Under the pieces are notes generated by a model. The model ran no database searches and was not told where the DNA came from. It worked only from the letters and a program-made list of their open reading frames with translations. Below are positions 1 to 12,600 of a stretch of DNA of 64,000 nt, piece after piece. A program made the position numbers and the translations under genes. Every line of letters starts with the position of its first letter. Within the stretch, counting starts at the first letter, position 1. The stretch spans positions 33,008,090 to 33,072,089 of the forward strand of contig NC_068974.1 in NCBI RefSeq assembly GCF_016808095.1. The letters run 5' to 3'. Origin of the DNA: Vigna angularis. Its lineage: Eukaryota > Streptophyta > Magnoliopsida > Fabales > Fabaceae.

Positions 1-3000
1 AATGTAGATCACTTACTGTTATTAGTGTGCTTGTTTATCTGTAATGCAATTAGTAGTTATTGCCAGTTTCATTGATATTTCTGGGGGTTGAGGAAAGTTT
101 GGTTTCATAATAGTTTCACAATGTTCTACTCGGTGGAGGATATGATTGTATTTTAACACCTTTTATATAGCATAATATTCAAAAAAGACAAGGAATAAAT
201 TGTTAATGGAAACACTTGCAATGAAGTACATATGGTTTTGTCCCATGTTGTTTCTGAGGAACAGGGTGGGAACATTATACACAAACCTGCTGATATTAAG
301 TTATACACAAACCTAATGATTGCTCAGTTAATTTAAGGAAAATATTATTTTAACAAACTTTTTTTACAACTTTTTTACAATAAAGTCAAGGTGGAAGGAA
401 GATAAATTTAGTAATAGTACTGTTATTATATACCTTTCTGGCCCATTTCTTGGAAGAATATATAATGTATCCTTAGTAGGTGATAAATGGCATTTAAAAC
501 TCATGTAATATAATTACTAACTAAGAAATAATCCTTAACTTTTCACATTCAAATGATACGGTGAATCCAATTTTTTAAAATATTTATTAAGCTAATTTTG
601 AAAGAAAAAAGGTAAAGTTTTTTGGAAAGCACCAATGTACCGGTGCTCTTTTGTTTTTATCCGGCTCATATTTTTTAACAATCTAATCTCACCCTACTTA
701 ATTATACATTAGAATGTTGACTTGAGTCTTAATAAAATAATTGATTCCATGAAAACCCAAAAAAATTAAAAAATAAGTTCATGAGAAACCAAAAGAAAGG
801 GTCACAGCATGTTTTGGTCCAAACATCCAAAATAAGATAAGGTTACATATAATCCATTAGAATTGGTTATGGTAATATTTTTTATTGGCGATACCTAAAC
901 ATGATACATAAACATTCTATTATTTATAATTTAATAAACATGTATATATGTGTGAATTATAATATATTTTTAATTTACTAATAATCATATATATATATAT
1001 ATATATAAAGTGAAACAGATCTTATTTAAATTGAGTTGGTTTAATAAAATTAAATTAAGTTTAAGTTCTGCTACTTTAGTATAGTATTAGAATCGGTTAA
1101 AGTTTATTATAACCAAGATTTAAATCATATATATTATATTTGATTTTGATATTCGAATGAATGATATTTTAGTGTGAATTGGTGTATTAAAAATCTTATA
1201 TCAATTCAATTTATTTAGATTTATTCTTTAAGTCCATTTTGAATCCATAAAATTATGTGAAAAAGTAAAGTAGGTATGTAAGTTGAAAAAGTAATAAGAA
1301 AAGTGAAAATCTACCAATTTAAAAAAAAATAATGACTTTTCTTTTTCTTTGCTAAAATAAAATATATTAAATCAAAATCTACCAAATTAAAATCTACCAA
1401 ATTAAAATCTACAAAAACTAAAACCTACCGAATTACTATTTTTTTAATGATCTTGTTAATTATGTGACTTTTCTATCTAAAATGTTGCTGTGTGAAGTAC
1501 GTGAAGTAGTCCGCAAAGCTTGGAGTTTAACAAACTAGCTTGTAAATTGATTGCAATTTAAAAAAAAAAAAAAAGGAAGGGTATGTTATATGTGAGATCC
1601 GTAATCTTAATGAACTCAACTTAGATTTATACATTTACTCGAATTCTCAAACGTATAAACTATTATGTTTCTTTTATTTACAACTCTTAGAAAAGTACTT
1701 AGCAAAAGTTACGCACAAAGCATCTCAAATTTAATCAAGATTGACCAACGTGTCCAATTTAAAGTGATGTCCAACAAGTTGTAACGATAACATTAAAAGA
1801 TTTTGACACAGTAAATTTGATATTATTTCGATCAAGAAATTGCTTATAAACATGCTATAAATTCAAACATTATGTTACGAATTGTTGATTGATATATTTG
1901 CACTTATTCATCGTATATTTGTTAAAACACAGCTAGCATATCAATTAAATATAAGAAATGAACACACGAAAGCTTTCAAGTGATAATAAAAGGTAAATTA
2001 AACAAAAATCTCTAATACATCTTGTGCATCCAGTAGCTTGAATGGAAACATTTAATTTATGTTCTTATTTTTTACATAAGAAAAAGTTAACAAGATTGTG
2101 TTTAATTGTTTATCCTCGCATTGGTTGTAATCACATTTAATTACATATTGAAAGTTGTAGTAGCTTAACCTTAAATAATAGTTAAAATTTTCAATCCAAG
2201 TTAGAAATTGTGGATTATAAAAAATGTTGTAGATAACACTTATGTGTAATCAATTTTTTTAAAAATCTTATAAAATTAAATAAGAATGGGATAAACTCGA
2301 GCTGAATAAATTATATAAAAGCAAATTAATTATTCGTACTTATTTGTATTAATTTGAATCACTTCGAGTTTAGTGAACATATAATCTTTTTAAACTTTTT
2401 GAAGATATGTTTTAAATTTTCATTTATACATAATCACATTATTTAACTCTATTTATTTTTCATACTCGCCGGTCATTGTAAAAATTCAAAATATACATTA
2501 TAATCCTAGTGACTGGTTTCAGGCTTAATAACACCCGTTAAACACGATGGGGTCACTATAAATTTATTGGATGCTTTTCGGTTGTATTCTATAATTTCCA
2601 ACTGCATCCCATAACTTTTAAAATAACAACTTTAAACTTCATAGAACAAAATTTTCAGATATTTTGAAAACAATTTCCATAACAGAATGTCCAAAATAAA
2701 ATTTTCACAACAAAATTTTGAAAACACACTCCAGATCCAGCTTTTCAAAACTTTCTAGAACATAAAAAATTTCTTTAAAACGAGCTTTCTGGATCGAGCT
2801 TTTTTCTAAAACAAGCTCCCTCTCTTGTTCTTCCTCACTCAAATAGTGGAGTGGAAAAGACAGGTCCATGATACAGCATTAATGATGATAGTAACAACAG
2901 CCATAACATAGTTCAATGAAGGATATTTTAGTCCCTTTATATTGAATAAAATCTTTTATACTTACATAACCTTACATGTATGTACAATACCATTTGAGTA

Positions 3001-3527
3001 CACTGAGTACAGAAACAGAGGAGTACCTCCATAGATTATTCCCACCGAATATAGCTAAGCTGCTACTCCAGTAGCTAACAGTACTTTTTTAGAGACAGAT
3101 CATGTTTATAAACATTTCAGTATGGTTCCCAAAAACTTATGGCTAAAATAGAATACAGCAAACCGTCGGTGGTGGAACAAAAGAATATTGCATCTCTTAC
3201 CCTATAGTCACGTCACTCTGCTTAAATTGTCATTCCACAACTTATTCATTCTATTCCAAAATAAAAAATTCAAACTCGCTTTTTCCCAAAATTAACAGCA
3301 GTAGCAACAACCATAGCAAATTAATAATATTGTGATAATCCTAGTGGATTTAGAAGGATCATGCAACATTCCCGCATACTCCAGAGTCACGGATTAAATG
3401 CTGTGGCTCCCATTCTCAGTCCCTGTCATATCACTCACTCTCTAATTTATTTATTTCACCAAAATATATATCTATTATTAATTTACTATCCACTGTATAT
3501 TATGCATTTTATAGCTAAAATTGTAAA
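1..3527. other. AT-rich intergenic DNA
   Basis: No coding region can be supported on either strand. The first few hundred bases could be the 3' flank of a gene outside the window, but nothing proves it. Positions about 343-395 resemble one arm of the MITE-like repeat seen complete at 23767 and 62686. Positions about 1376-1415 hold three short copies of an AATCTACCAAATT-type unit. The stretch at 2560-2830 is rich in repeated AAAATTTT-type words and may be old repeat debris. Confidence 0.6.
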
Positions 3528-3536
3528 ATATAAAAG
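3528..3536 (+). promoter_or_regulatory. Candidate TATA box of the RING-H2 gene
   Basis: ATATAAAAG lies 105 bases upstream of the chosen ATG at 3641. It is only about 30 bases upstream of an earlier in-frame ATG at 3563. Plant transcription usually starts 25-35 bases after a TATA box, so the 3563 ATG would fall at the cap site and the 3641 ATG becomes the better start. Confidence 0.5.
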
Positions 3537-3640
3537 CTCCTAACGCAACACTGCACTGCGCTATGCAACACCTTTTGTTATTCTCACAAGCAAGAAGAAC
3601 ATTGGACAGTGTTTGGTTGCTGAGAAATTTAAAACAAAAA

Positions 3641-4213
3641 ATGGAATTCTCTTACCGCAGATTGCTGCTGCAGAACGAGGACGTTCCAATCTCCACGTCC
3701 ATGCCTCCTCTTCCTCACGCCAAACACGCCACAAACGCTTCCTCGCCGCAAGTGTCCTTAGGAAGCCCTCTGGAAGTGTCCATTCGTCCGGTGTTCACTT
3801 CGAGCGTTGCCTACGTCTTCCTCATCCTCTTCACCACCTTCTTCTTCATCGGATTCGTGTTTCTCTACTTCCAACAGCACGCCTCCTCGTCGGACTCCGA
3901 GTCCGGCGCCATCCGCCGGCGAGCACAGTCGGAGTCCGTGGCGGAGAAGTCTCTGGCGGTGGTGGCGGATGCGGCGAGGCAGGGGGATTGCGCGATATGT
4001 CTGGAGGAGGTGGGAGAGGGAGAGGCGGTGAAGATGATTGCGTACTGTAAACACGTGTTCCACGCGGATTGCATTGACAGGTGGCTGGAGAAGCAGGTGA
4101 CATGCCCCGTGTGCCGGTGCTGCTGCGAGAGGTGTGGAGAGGTGGAGTCGGTGACGGTGAGAGGAGACGAAGGAGGAGATGGAGAAGTGGTTTCCGTAAG
4201 AAGCTTGGATTAG
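3641..4213 (+). CDS. RING-H2 finger membrane protein (ATL-type E3 ubiquitin ligase)
   Basis: This is a single-exon gene of 190 residues. One hydrophobic segment (about residues 52-77) is followed by a charged Ser/Arg linker and a RING-H2 domain at 117-158. The zinc ligands are Cys117-x2-Cys120, Cys136, His138, His141, Cys144, Cys155-x2-Cys158, with the conserved Trp148. The layout (short N-terminus, one membrane span, cytosolic RING-H2, no intron) is that of plant ATL-type E3 ligases, which transfer ubiquitin from an E2 to target proteins. The usual GLD motif before the RING is not obvious, so the assignment is to the wider RING-H2 class. An in-frame ATG 78 bases upstream is less likely because of the TATA box position. 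Several overlapping reading frames here are shadows caused by the high GC content. The target is unknown. Confidence 0.88.
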   Translation: MEFSYRRLLLQNEDVPISTSMPPLPHAKHATNASSPQVSLGSPLEVSIRPVFTSSVAYVFLILFTTFFFIGFVFLYFQQHASSSDSESGAIRRRAQSESVAEKSLAVVADAARQGDCAICLEEVGEGEAVKMIAYCKHVFHADCIDRWLEKQVTCPVCRCCCERCGEVESVTVRGDEGGDGEVVSVRSLD

Positions 4214-5679
4214 GCGTGTTGCGCGTTGCGTGTGTTAGAGGGCATTGGGTTATTCATATTAACTATGCTTCAACCACTTTCCCTTTCTCTCATTCTCATC
4301 ATTCCCACTATTTTCTCTCTGTTCAACAACTTAATAACATTTCCTTCTTCTTTTTTCAATTTTTTTAATTTTCTATTTTTGGTTCAAGGTGTGATTTTAT
4401 GTATGTAATTCAATCTCCAGGAACTAATTTTTTTAAAGAAAAAAAAACTGTATATTAAATTATTTTTTCTCAATGTATTATTTACCGTATTTACTTTAGT
4501 ATACTGTAATTTAAGGTTTCGATAAATGATAAGTTTATCTTCTGAATAGGTTGTAATTTAATTAGAATGTCTGTTTTATTTGTTACTTTAATTGTATCTT
4601 TTAGTATACTATATTTATTCTATTATTTTCAACCTGTGCTTCTAGATATTTGAATCATTATATTAATTAACATAACAAAATATGATGTCTATATAAATAA
4701 TATTTTATATTTTGAACTTGATTAAAAAAATATAAGATTAATAACAGAGTAGACAGGGTGAAAATATGTAATAATCAAAGCTTAAAATCAAGAGCTTAAA
4801 ATTAATTTAAAACTTATATGATAAATACTTGCATAAGCTTTCATTAATAAATTTAAATTAAAATTTTATACAAAATATATCGTATAACACGTACACAATA
4901 GTTTCATATTTACCAAATACTTTTATAGATAAATTTCTCAAAATATTATAATTGAGCAAGTTTAACAATTTTCTATCAACTATCAATTATTATTTTAGGT
5001 GTTTTTTTTCTTATGTTCTAACTGACTTACATTTATCAAACATAAACAAAAAATAGTAGGTCAATAATTTAATGGTTAAACGCATAAAACAATTGCATTA
5101 TCTATAAAGTTTTTTAAGACGATAATAGTAAAAGCCAGTTTTTTTGTTGTACATGATAATTTGTGGTTGAATCACGTTATAAAATATATTCACACTAGAA
5201 TGTCATTTAGAATACAAATATATAAATATCAAAAAATAAAATATACACAAATTAAAAATCTCAATTAGTAATATTTAATTGCACTAATTCCATTTTAAGA
5301 TAATTTTTTTATAAACTACCCTTTCTAAGATTTTTATATGTTTTTTTAAAGGTTTAAGTATCTAAGTATTTTTTATTTATTTATTAGTCTTCATTGCAGA
5401 TAAAAAAATTAAAAAATTATGCTAAAAATAAAATATAAATTAAATAAGAAAATAATTTATATATTATCTTACTGAATAAAAAAGCAAGTGAAATGGAGTT
5501 AAAATGTCTTAAATTTACAATTAACACTCAATATTTTTTATAATCTAGATAAGAAAAAATAATACATTTTCTATATTATGTTTTTATGATTTTTTTAGTA
5601 CTTATCAGTTAGAGTACTTCACCGATCCATCGGTTTAAAATCGATTGTTGTGGAAACCAATCGATGGCTAAGATTATCA
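4214..5679. other. 3' flank of the RING-H2 gene and AT-rich intergenic DNA
   Basis: The first about 200 bases are T-rich and probably include the 3' untranslated region. Beyond that the DNA is AT-rich and I see no coding sequence or clear repeat until the gypsy-like remnant begins near 5.7 kb. Confidence 0.5.
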
Positions 5680-6424
5680 GGATGATTAAGGTATTTATCA
5701 TAATAAACAAAATTAGAGCATTTTAAAAAATAAAAGTTTATTAAAAGTGTTTCAGCAGGATTTTATGGGGCTGAGAGACTAATCTTTTCTGACGTGTCTT
5801 TCTTCCTTCCGAAAGCTGAGATCGTCTGAGTTGCTTGTCTTTCTTCAGTCTGAGCTGTTCGATTGACTTTCGTCTGGGCCGTTCGGTCACGTCAGTCTTG
5901 ACCGTTCGATTGCCTTCTTGCTCCAAGGGGGAGGTACCTACAAAAGATACTACGACGCTCAAGTTAGGCGTGAATTTGAAGAACCTTGGTTCTTAGTTGA
6001 GTATTTAGTGAAGGGTTATCACTATTGAATGTTTGGGTGTCATGAAGTGTGAGTTGAACGTAAGTGAAACGTACCTGGCTTTTAGTCCTGGCTTTGTATT
6101 TATAATTTACCTCACGGATCCTGAGCTGATACAAGCCCAATAAAATATAAACATACTTACCTAAAAATCTGGCATGTTGCTCATAAATCACTTATCAGTA
6201 TCTTAACCGCTTATCAATATCTTTAATCAGATATTCTTCATTATTTTATTCTCCTTTGATTATTTTATCATCTGCTGGACTATTGGCCCAATAACTTAAA
6301 CGCTGGCCCAATTGCGGCCCAATCTTTGACCTAGTTGACTGTATCGGATGAACCGAACGGTCTTGAGTGGATGGACCGAACAGTGCCAAATGTTAACTGT
6401 TTGGTCTCCACTAGGTATGATACA
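5680..6424 (-). mobile_element. Probable 3' LTR of a Ty3-gypsy-like retrotransposon remnant
   Basis: Read on the minus strand, a purine-rich tract (CTTGGGGGCATAA, 6425-6437) is followed at 6424 by TGTATCATACC, the pattern of a polypurine tract meeting an LTR start with TG. A TATAAATAC-like promoter word lies inside the LTR on the same strand near 6110. The GC content and word use differ from the flanks. The distal LTR end is uncertain (about 5650-5750), and no target duplication could be defined because the rest of the element is missing. I saw no gag or pol here, so the gypsy assignment is inference from this tract and from the adjoining repeat-rich region. Confidence 0.5.
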
Positions 6425-7905
6425 TTATGCCCCCAAGTCCAAGTTAAGCGTTCGGCTTTAGGTGTGGTTAACTATAGGACTTATGAGTTTGAGGGAGACT
6501 GCTTTTAGTTGTTGCCCGCTGCTGCCGAAATGGTGGACTTTATAACTTCTCTTTTGAACTTTTTAATAGGCCGAGCGGCTTATGATGGGAGTTCTTTTTA
6601 GAACTTATTTTTCTTTTCTGAAGAAAAATAACGATCGAATTTGAAGTGTCAAAAGAATGTAAATAATTAGACTAGCCCATTTTATAAGGTTGAATGGCCA
6701 AGCAAGCAAGAGAGCTTTATTGAAGACGCTCGGTTGAGAATGACTGTTCCTCAGCTCTTGGTGTTCGACCTAGGAGTTCCTGGAGAACTTCCCAGTAAAA
6801 AGGCTTTACCTCTTGGCTTTGTGACTTTGACCTAGGAGTTCTTCCTAGGGGACTGTCTTCACCGTTCGGTTTATAGTCCATGGGGGACTGTCCTTACCGC
6901 TCGGTTTATAACTTTAGTTTGTTGGCGAGAGGGATTTACCTCTCGGCCGAGAGGAATTTACCTCTCGGTCTTTAAATTCAACTTTCTAGCGAGAGGGATT
7001 TACCTCTCGGTCTTTAACTTCATATTTTTGGCGAGAGGGATTTACCTCTCGGCCAAGAAGGATTTACCTCTCGGTCTTTGACTTTAACTTTCTGGCGAGA
7101 GGGATTTACCTCTCGCTCTTCGGCATCAACTTTTTAGTTGACGAGAGGGATTTACCTCTCGGTCTTTATCTTCAGCCTTCTGGTTGACGAGAGGGATTTA
7201 CCTCTCGGTCTTTGTCATCAGCTTTTTGGTGGATGAGAGGGATTTACCTCTCGGTCTTCAACATCATCGAGAGGGATTTACCTCTCGGTCTTTGAGCTAG
7301 GAGTTCTTCCTAGTGAACGAGCTTTACCGTTCGACTTAGTACTAGGAGTTCCTAGAGAACTTCCTAGTGAGAGGGTTTTACCTCTCGGCGTTATGACTTT
7401 GACCTAGGAGTTCTTCCTAGGGAACGGGCTTTACCGTTCGGCTTTTCAGCGTAGGAGTTCATTTTGGAACTTCCTAGTGGACGAGAGTGTCAGTCCTCGG
7501 GGACGTCCAACACCGCTCGGTTTAGGACCAGGGGTTCTCGGAGAACGCTCCCTGGGTTTTGTTGACGCTAGTGATGGCTTACTTCTGAGAGGGATTTACC
7601 TCTTCGGTCTTCTGGTTGACGAAAGGGATTTATCTCTCGGGCGATAGGAATTTACCTCTCGGTCTTTTCTTCAACGAGAGGGTTTTACCTCTCGGTCTTC
7701 GACCTAGGAATTCTTGGAGAATTTCCTAATGGACGTGAGGGATTTACCTCTCGGTTCTTGCACTCCTCTTGGCCGAGTGGTCTGCATGATCCTGTCACCT
7801 GCGCTGTGAAGCCGAACGACTGAATACCAGTGAGGCCGAATGGCCGAACTGTTGCACGGTTGAACACTTGATGCCAAATTTGGTTAAGTGGTGAGTGCAT
7901 TACTG
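6425..7905 (-). repeat. Hairpin-repeat array in the internal 3' region of the gypsy-like remnant
   Basis: About 18 units lie between 6924 and 7757, at spacings of roughly 22-60 bases. The commonest core is CGAGAGG-GATTTA-CCTCTCG, a perfect 7-bp inverted repeat around a 6-base loop. Variants near 7317 and 7422 use GAACG(G)...CCGTTC arms, with both arms changed together. A second hairpin family of the CTAGGAGTTC...GAACTTCCTAG type is interspersed (near 6770, 7342, 7452 and 7702). The array sits directly upstream, in element orientation, of the polypurine tract and LTR. Tat/Ogre-lineage gypsy elements are known to carry variable tandem repeats in that position. The short open frames inside the array are not genes. 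Confidence 0.65.
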
Positions 7906-8794
7906 GACTCTTAATAAATCTTGAACAATATTATAATATTGAATTAAGATATTTAAATTAAATTAAATAATAAAATGAATCTATATCAAAATAATTATCT
8001 GTAAAGCCATAAAAGCTTGTTGACGTTGATGGTGAGACTGTATTATTGTCTAATTCCTTGTGGTTATAAGGGATGTCCCTCAGGCTTACGGTGAAAGCCA
8101 AAATATTTCGAAAGAAAGAAAAACACGTCAAAAAAGAAAAGGTTAATCTCTCGAACCCATAAAATCCGAAAAAAAAGCACTCTAAATAAGATATTTAATG
8201 AAATATTTAATAGTTTAGCGATGAAACATATTTTTTGACGATATGGTTATTAAGAAAGATTTTGAAATTTAGAAAAGATGGTGATGAATTAAAAGTTAGA
8301 TAAGCTAGAAATGGACGTGGGTCCTATGTAAGTGGTGATCTCAAGAATCCCATATACAGTAGTACAGACCATAATAATAGGCATGGGTCCCATTAAGTTG
8401 GTCTTCGGTTCATGATGTTCTTAACTTTCAACCAGGCTAATCATTTTTAAGTTTTTTTTTTCTATTATTCCCAAATTATATATTTTTATTTTATCCTTTT
8501 TTTTCATTCGTTTTATCTATCTTTTTCTCATCTATCTTATTTTTCTTTTATTTCTATTTAATCACTTTAACTTGTATTTGAAATCAACATGTTATAATTT
8601 TTTAAAATTTAAATATATGAGCAGTAGAATTGTTTTTAGTTTTAAAAAACGTTAGTAGATGATATTTCTGAATGAAGATTTGTTATCCTAAGATTTTTTT
8701 TAGCTTAAATTAGTAAAAGAAATTTCTTATTAAGAATTAGACATGGTATGTTCACAAAACACAAATTTTGTTAGAATATATCCTAAATTGGTTC
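7906..8794. other. AT-rich intergenic DNA
   Basis: I see no gene. There are T-rich and pyrimidine-rich runs around 8450-8580 and otherwise unremarkable AT-rich sequence. Confidence 0.5.
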
Positions 8795-8870
8795 TGATAT
8801 CATATTAAGAAATAAACTTTAAGCTTAACTCAACTCCATAAAACTAGCTTATTCACTCAAATATAAAACA
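8795..8870. repeat. Partial copy of a dispersed TGATATCAT repeat
   Basis: It begins TGATATCAT and then follows the same course as the copy at 9269-9402 (a long AAGAA...TTTAAG...CTCAACTCC... segment). It loses similarity where the copia relic begins. It is probably a truncated member of the same family. Confidence 0.4.
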
Positions 8871-8884
8871 AAAACTTAGTCCGT

Positions 8885-9175
8885 TTCTCTACTCAAATGA
8901 CACCAAATTGTTAATGATTTGCGACGTTGACATATAAGACGAAATATCAATTCAGAATATTCTTTCTGAACAATAAATCTAGGAGGAAGCTCCTTATAAA
9001 TCTCTTCTTGCAAATTTTCGTTGAAAAATGCATTGTTAATACCCAGAAGATAAAGTGGTCATTGTTGAAAAGTTACTACGGCTATAAATAAATTAACAAA
9101 AGTCATTTTTGTCATGAGAGAAAAAATATATATAGACAGGTCAAACACAATGATGACAAAAAAAAGATTAATCTT
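8885..9175 (-). pseudogene. Decayed Ty1-copia reverse transcriptase fragment
   Basis: This stretch is closely similar along its length to 32332-32600. On the minus strand the latter reads as the copia reverse transcriptase segment DVNNAFL..., followed by EEIYMKQPP. Stops and small indels interrupt the frame here, and no LTRs could be tied to it. It is a fossil fragment in the same repeat cluster as the young complete element that follows, but it belongs to a different family. Confidence 0.55.
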
Positions 9176-9268
9176 ATACATAATTGTTGGTGGCGGCGTC
9201 ATTGTTGTCTATTACTGTCATTGTCAAAATTCCACAAATCTCGCTATGATAGGGTTCTAACATGTCTC

Positions 9269-9402
9269 TGATATCATGTTAAGAAGTGGATTTTAAGTGT
9301 ATCTCAATCTCACAAAACCGACTTTCAAGATGAGATTTACACTCACCTATATACTCTGAATTAGTATTATCTCTAATTGATGTGAGACTTCTAACAATAT
9401 CA
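9269..9402. repeat. Short dispersed repeat with inverted ends
   Basis: The 134-bp segment begins TGATATCATGTTAAGAAGT and ends in the near-complement ACTTCTAACAATATCA. Related sequence occurs at 8795-8870 and 26212-26326, including shared GATGTGAGACTTC and CTCAATCTCACAAA words. It could be a MITE or a very small solo LTR. I did not find a convincing target duplication. Confidence 0.45.
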
Positions 9403-9443
9403 ACTATAAGGTAATTTTCTTAAATATTTGATCAAGAATAGAC

Positions 9444-9626
9444 TGATGGAAACAGAAAACAGAATAGCAGCATATGGTATATAGGAGTATATGAAAACAG
9501 AGAGATAGGAAACATGCAGTAGTATTATGAGAAAGAAAGAATAGTGTTATATACAAGAGAGACTAACTGTAAATGAGTAACAGAAAAAAAACTAACTGAC
9601 TAACAACTTGAATTATATACCCAATA
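9444..9626 (-). repeat. 3' LTR of the copia element
   Basis: This 183-bp direct repeat is identical by eye to 13871-14053. The element-orientation ends are TATTGGG and CCATCA. A TATATAAC word on the minus strand could serve as the promoter TATA box in the 5' copy. At 183 bp it is short for a plant copia LTR. Confidence 0.93.
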
Positions 9627-9637
9627 CACCTCCTTAA
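9627..9637 (-). other. Polypurine tract of the copia element
   Basis: In element orientation the sequence immediately before the 3' LTR reads TAAGGAGGTG. Such a tract primes plus-strand DNA synthesis during reverse transcription. It overlaps the last codons of the gag-pol frame. Confidence 0.7.
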
Positions 9638-12600
9638 TTCAAGTCACTTAGAGCTAATACACCTATTCCAGATCTGAGATACTCAAATCTGTCATGTTTG
9701 AGTGCTTTAGTAAATAGATCAGCCAGTTGTGATTCAGTTTTGCAGTAAACCAACTCCACTTTGCCTTTATTCACCATATCACGTAAAAAATGAAACTTCA
9801 CATCAATGTGTTTGCTTCTTCCGTGGCTCACAGGATTCTTGGCCAAACTCATAGCAGATGTGTTGTCCATCTGTAGCATAAATGGTTTCTCACTTTGCAC
9901 CTTTAAATCTTTTAGAACTTCATTCAACCACACACCTTGACATACTGCATGACAGCCAGCAACATATTCTGCTTCACAACTTGATAGAGCAACAATGGTT
10001 TGCTTCTTAGAACTCCATGAGATAGGTGCTGTGTTCATGAAAAATATATTCCCTGACGTGCTTTTTCTCTCAATTTGATCTCCACCAAAATCTGAGTCAG
10101 TGTAACCAACTAGATCCAACTCATCCTTCTTCACTCCGTATGGAAATAAAATACCAGACCTAGCTGTACCTTTAACATACCTTAGAACACGCTTAGCAGC
10201 AATCAAATGGTTCTTCTTTGGATTGCTCATGAATCGACTCAACAGACCAACCCCATACATCAGATCTGGCCTGCTATTACATAGATACCGCAAAGAACCA
10301 ATGAGTTGCTTATAAGCTGTCTCATCCACGCTTTCTTCGTTTATATCAGATTTTAGCTTGACATTAACCTCAATTGGATTCCTGGAAATGTTACACTCAG
10401 TCATCTTAAATCTTTCCAACAAATCCTTCACGTATTTTGTTTGGTGCATAACTAAGCCTCCAGCTGTGTTCGTAAATTCCATTCCCAGAAAATAGCTAAG
10501 CCTCCCAAGATCTGTCATCTCGAATTCTGCTTCCATCCTTTGCTTGAATTCTTCAATCCAATGTAGACTGGAACCCGTCACCAGCAGGTCATCAACGTAC
10601 AAACATACGATCATTATATCATCACCACTCTTCTTCACATACAGGCTATGTTCAACAACACATCTCTCAAGTCCATAGCTGATAAAAAAATCATCAATCC
10701 TTCTGTTCCATGCCCTAGGCGCTTGCTTCAATCCGTAGAGCGCTTTGAATAGCTTATACACTTGATGCTTCTTCTCTTTGATAAATCCTGGAGGCTGCTG
10801 TACATATACTTCCTCCTCCAACAAGCCATGCAAAAATGCAGACTTAACATCAAGAGCAAACAAAGACCAATTCTTAGCACATGCAATAGCAACAACTAAA
10901 CGAATAGTTTCTAACCTTGCAACAGGTGCGTAGACTTCCTTGAAATCGACTCCTTGTTGCTGTAGAAATCCTCTTGCCACAAGCCTAGCCTTGTATTTTG
11001 AGACTGTACCATCTGGATTAAGCTTAGTTTTAAAAACCCACTTAACTCCAATGCATTTCTTCTCGGGTGGCAAATCGACCAGCTTCCATGTTTTATTCTT
11101 CTCGATCGATCTAATTTCCTCCAACATAGCTTCCTTCCAGAGTGGTTGAGATAAGGCATCATCAACATTCAAAGGTTCACTTCCGGCCATTAATGCTAGG
11201 TGAATTAGATCACCTTCTTCATCCACTCCAGCATCAGAATACATTTCATATTCTGTAAACCGAGAAGGTCTTACCACTTGTCTTCTCGGTCTCGTTGAAA
11301 CCTCTGCATTATTGTTGTTGCTCCCAGTATTGCTATTGGCTATCGAAGTATCCACCTTTTCTTCAATTTGCATAGGTATTTTCAACGCTGCTCTTGATTT
11401 CTTCATGCTGGTTTGATTGCATTCCCAGTCCCAATTTTCATCTTCGAGAATCAATACATCTCTGCTGATGATCACCTTCTTCTTGATAGGATCAAACAGT
11501 TTGTACGCTCCAGTAGAATGATAACCCACGAACACCATTGCCTCTCCTTTGTCATCCAGCTTCGTTCTCTTCTGCTCTGCAACATGACAGAAAGCCAAAG
11601 AACCAAAAATCTTAAAATGCTTAACAGAGGGTACAGTACCTGACCAAATTGCATGTGGGACGTTCTCTGTCAACTTCTTTGTAGGACATCTGTTCAGAAC
11701 ATACACAGAAGTTGCCACCGCTTCTCCCCACAATTCACGCGGAACGCCCTTCTCTCTAAGCAAGCACCTGGCCATATTCATTATTGTTCGATTTCGTCTT
11801 TCGGCCAAACCATTATGTTGTGGTGTATAGGGGGCTATAATCTCGTGTGCTATTCCCTGTGCCTGACAAAATTCATCAAATTCACGCGATGTATACTCAC
11901 CTCCACCATCTGTCCTAATCAGCTTTATCTGCTTATCAATTTCTTTTTCAACACGATTCTTGAACCGCTTGAAAACTTCTAGAACCTCACTTTTCAGCCT
12001 TACGAAGTATACCCATACCATACGACTATATTCATCTACAAATGTAACAAAGTATCGATTACCAGCTATGGTTGATGTCTCAAGTGGACCACACACATCT
12101 GAATGAATTACTTCCAGACGTTCTTTAGACCTCATCTTCAAGTGCGTTTTGAAAGGTTTTCTCGTTTGCTTTCCTATGATGCAAGATTCACAAGCTCTCT
12201 TAGGTATAGATATATCTGGTAAACCAGAAACTATAGTCTTTTTGCTTAACATTTGCAGATCTCTGAAATTCAGATGTCCGAATCTCAGATGCCATTTCCA
12301 GTTTTCATCCACTTCTATGGTAGATAAACACTGCAGATTCTCAATTATATCCATATGAACCTTGAAGGTACGATTCTTAGAAATCTTGCTTTCCAGGACT
12401 AACCTTTTATTTTTATCAAACACTTCCACTCTTCCTTGATTGCCCATCATCACGGTGAAACCTTTCTCAACCAGTTGACCCAGACTAAGCAAATTGCATT
12501 TCATCTCTGGGACAAAAAGAACATTTTCTATCGTAGCCTTCAGTCCATTCTTCTGTTTTATGATAATATTTCCTATCCCTTCAACCTTCAATGTACTATC

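Noticed and set aside
3563..3640. 26-residue N-terminal extension of the RING-H2 protein from the ATG at 3563
   Set aside because: A TATA box only about 30 bases upstream places this ATG at the transcription start, and the extension has no family resemblance.
5741..6191. Short minus-strand frames of about 75 residues
   Set aside because: They lie in the probable LTR of the gypsy-like remnant and show no gag or pol motif.
6924..7757. Regular short repeats that could suggest a CRISPR array
   Set aside because: The units are unevenly spaced hairpins inside a plant retrotransposon-like remnant. There are no unique equal-length spacers and the window is eukaryotic.
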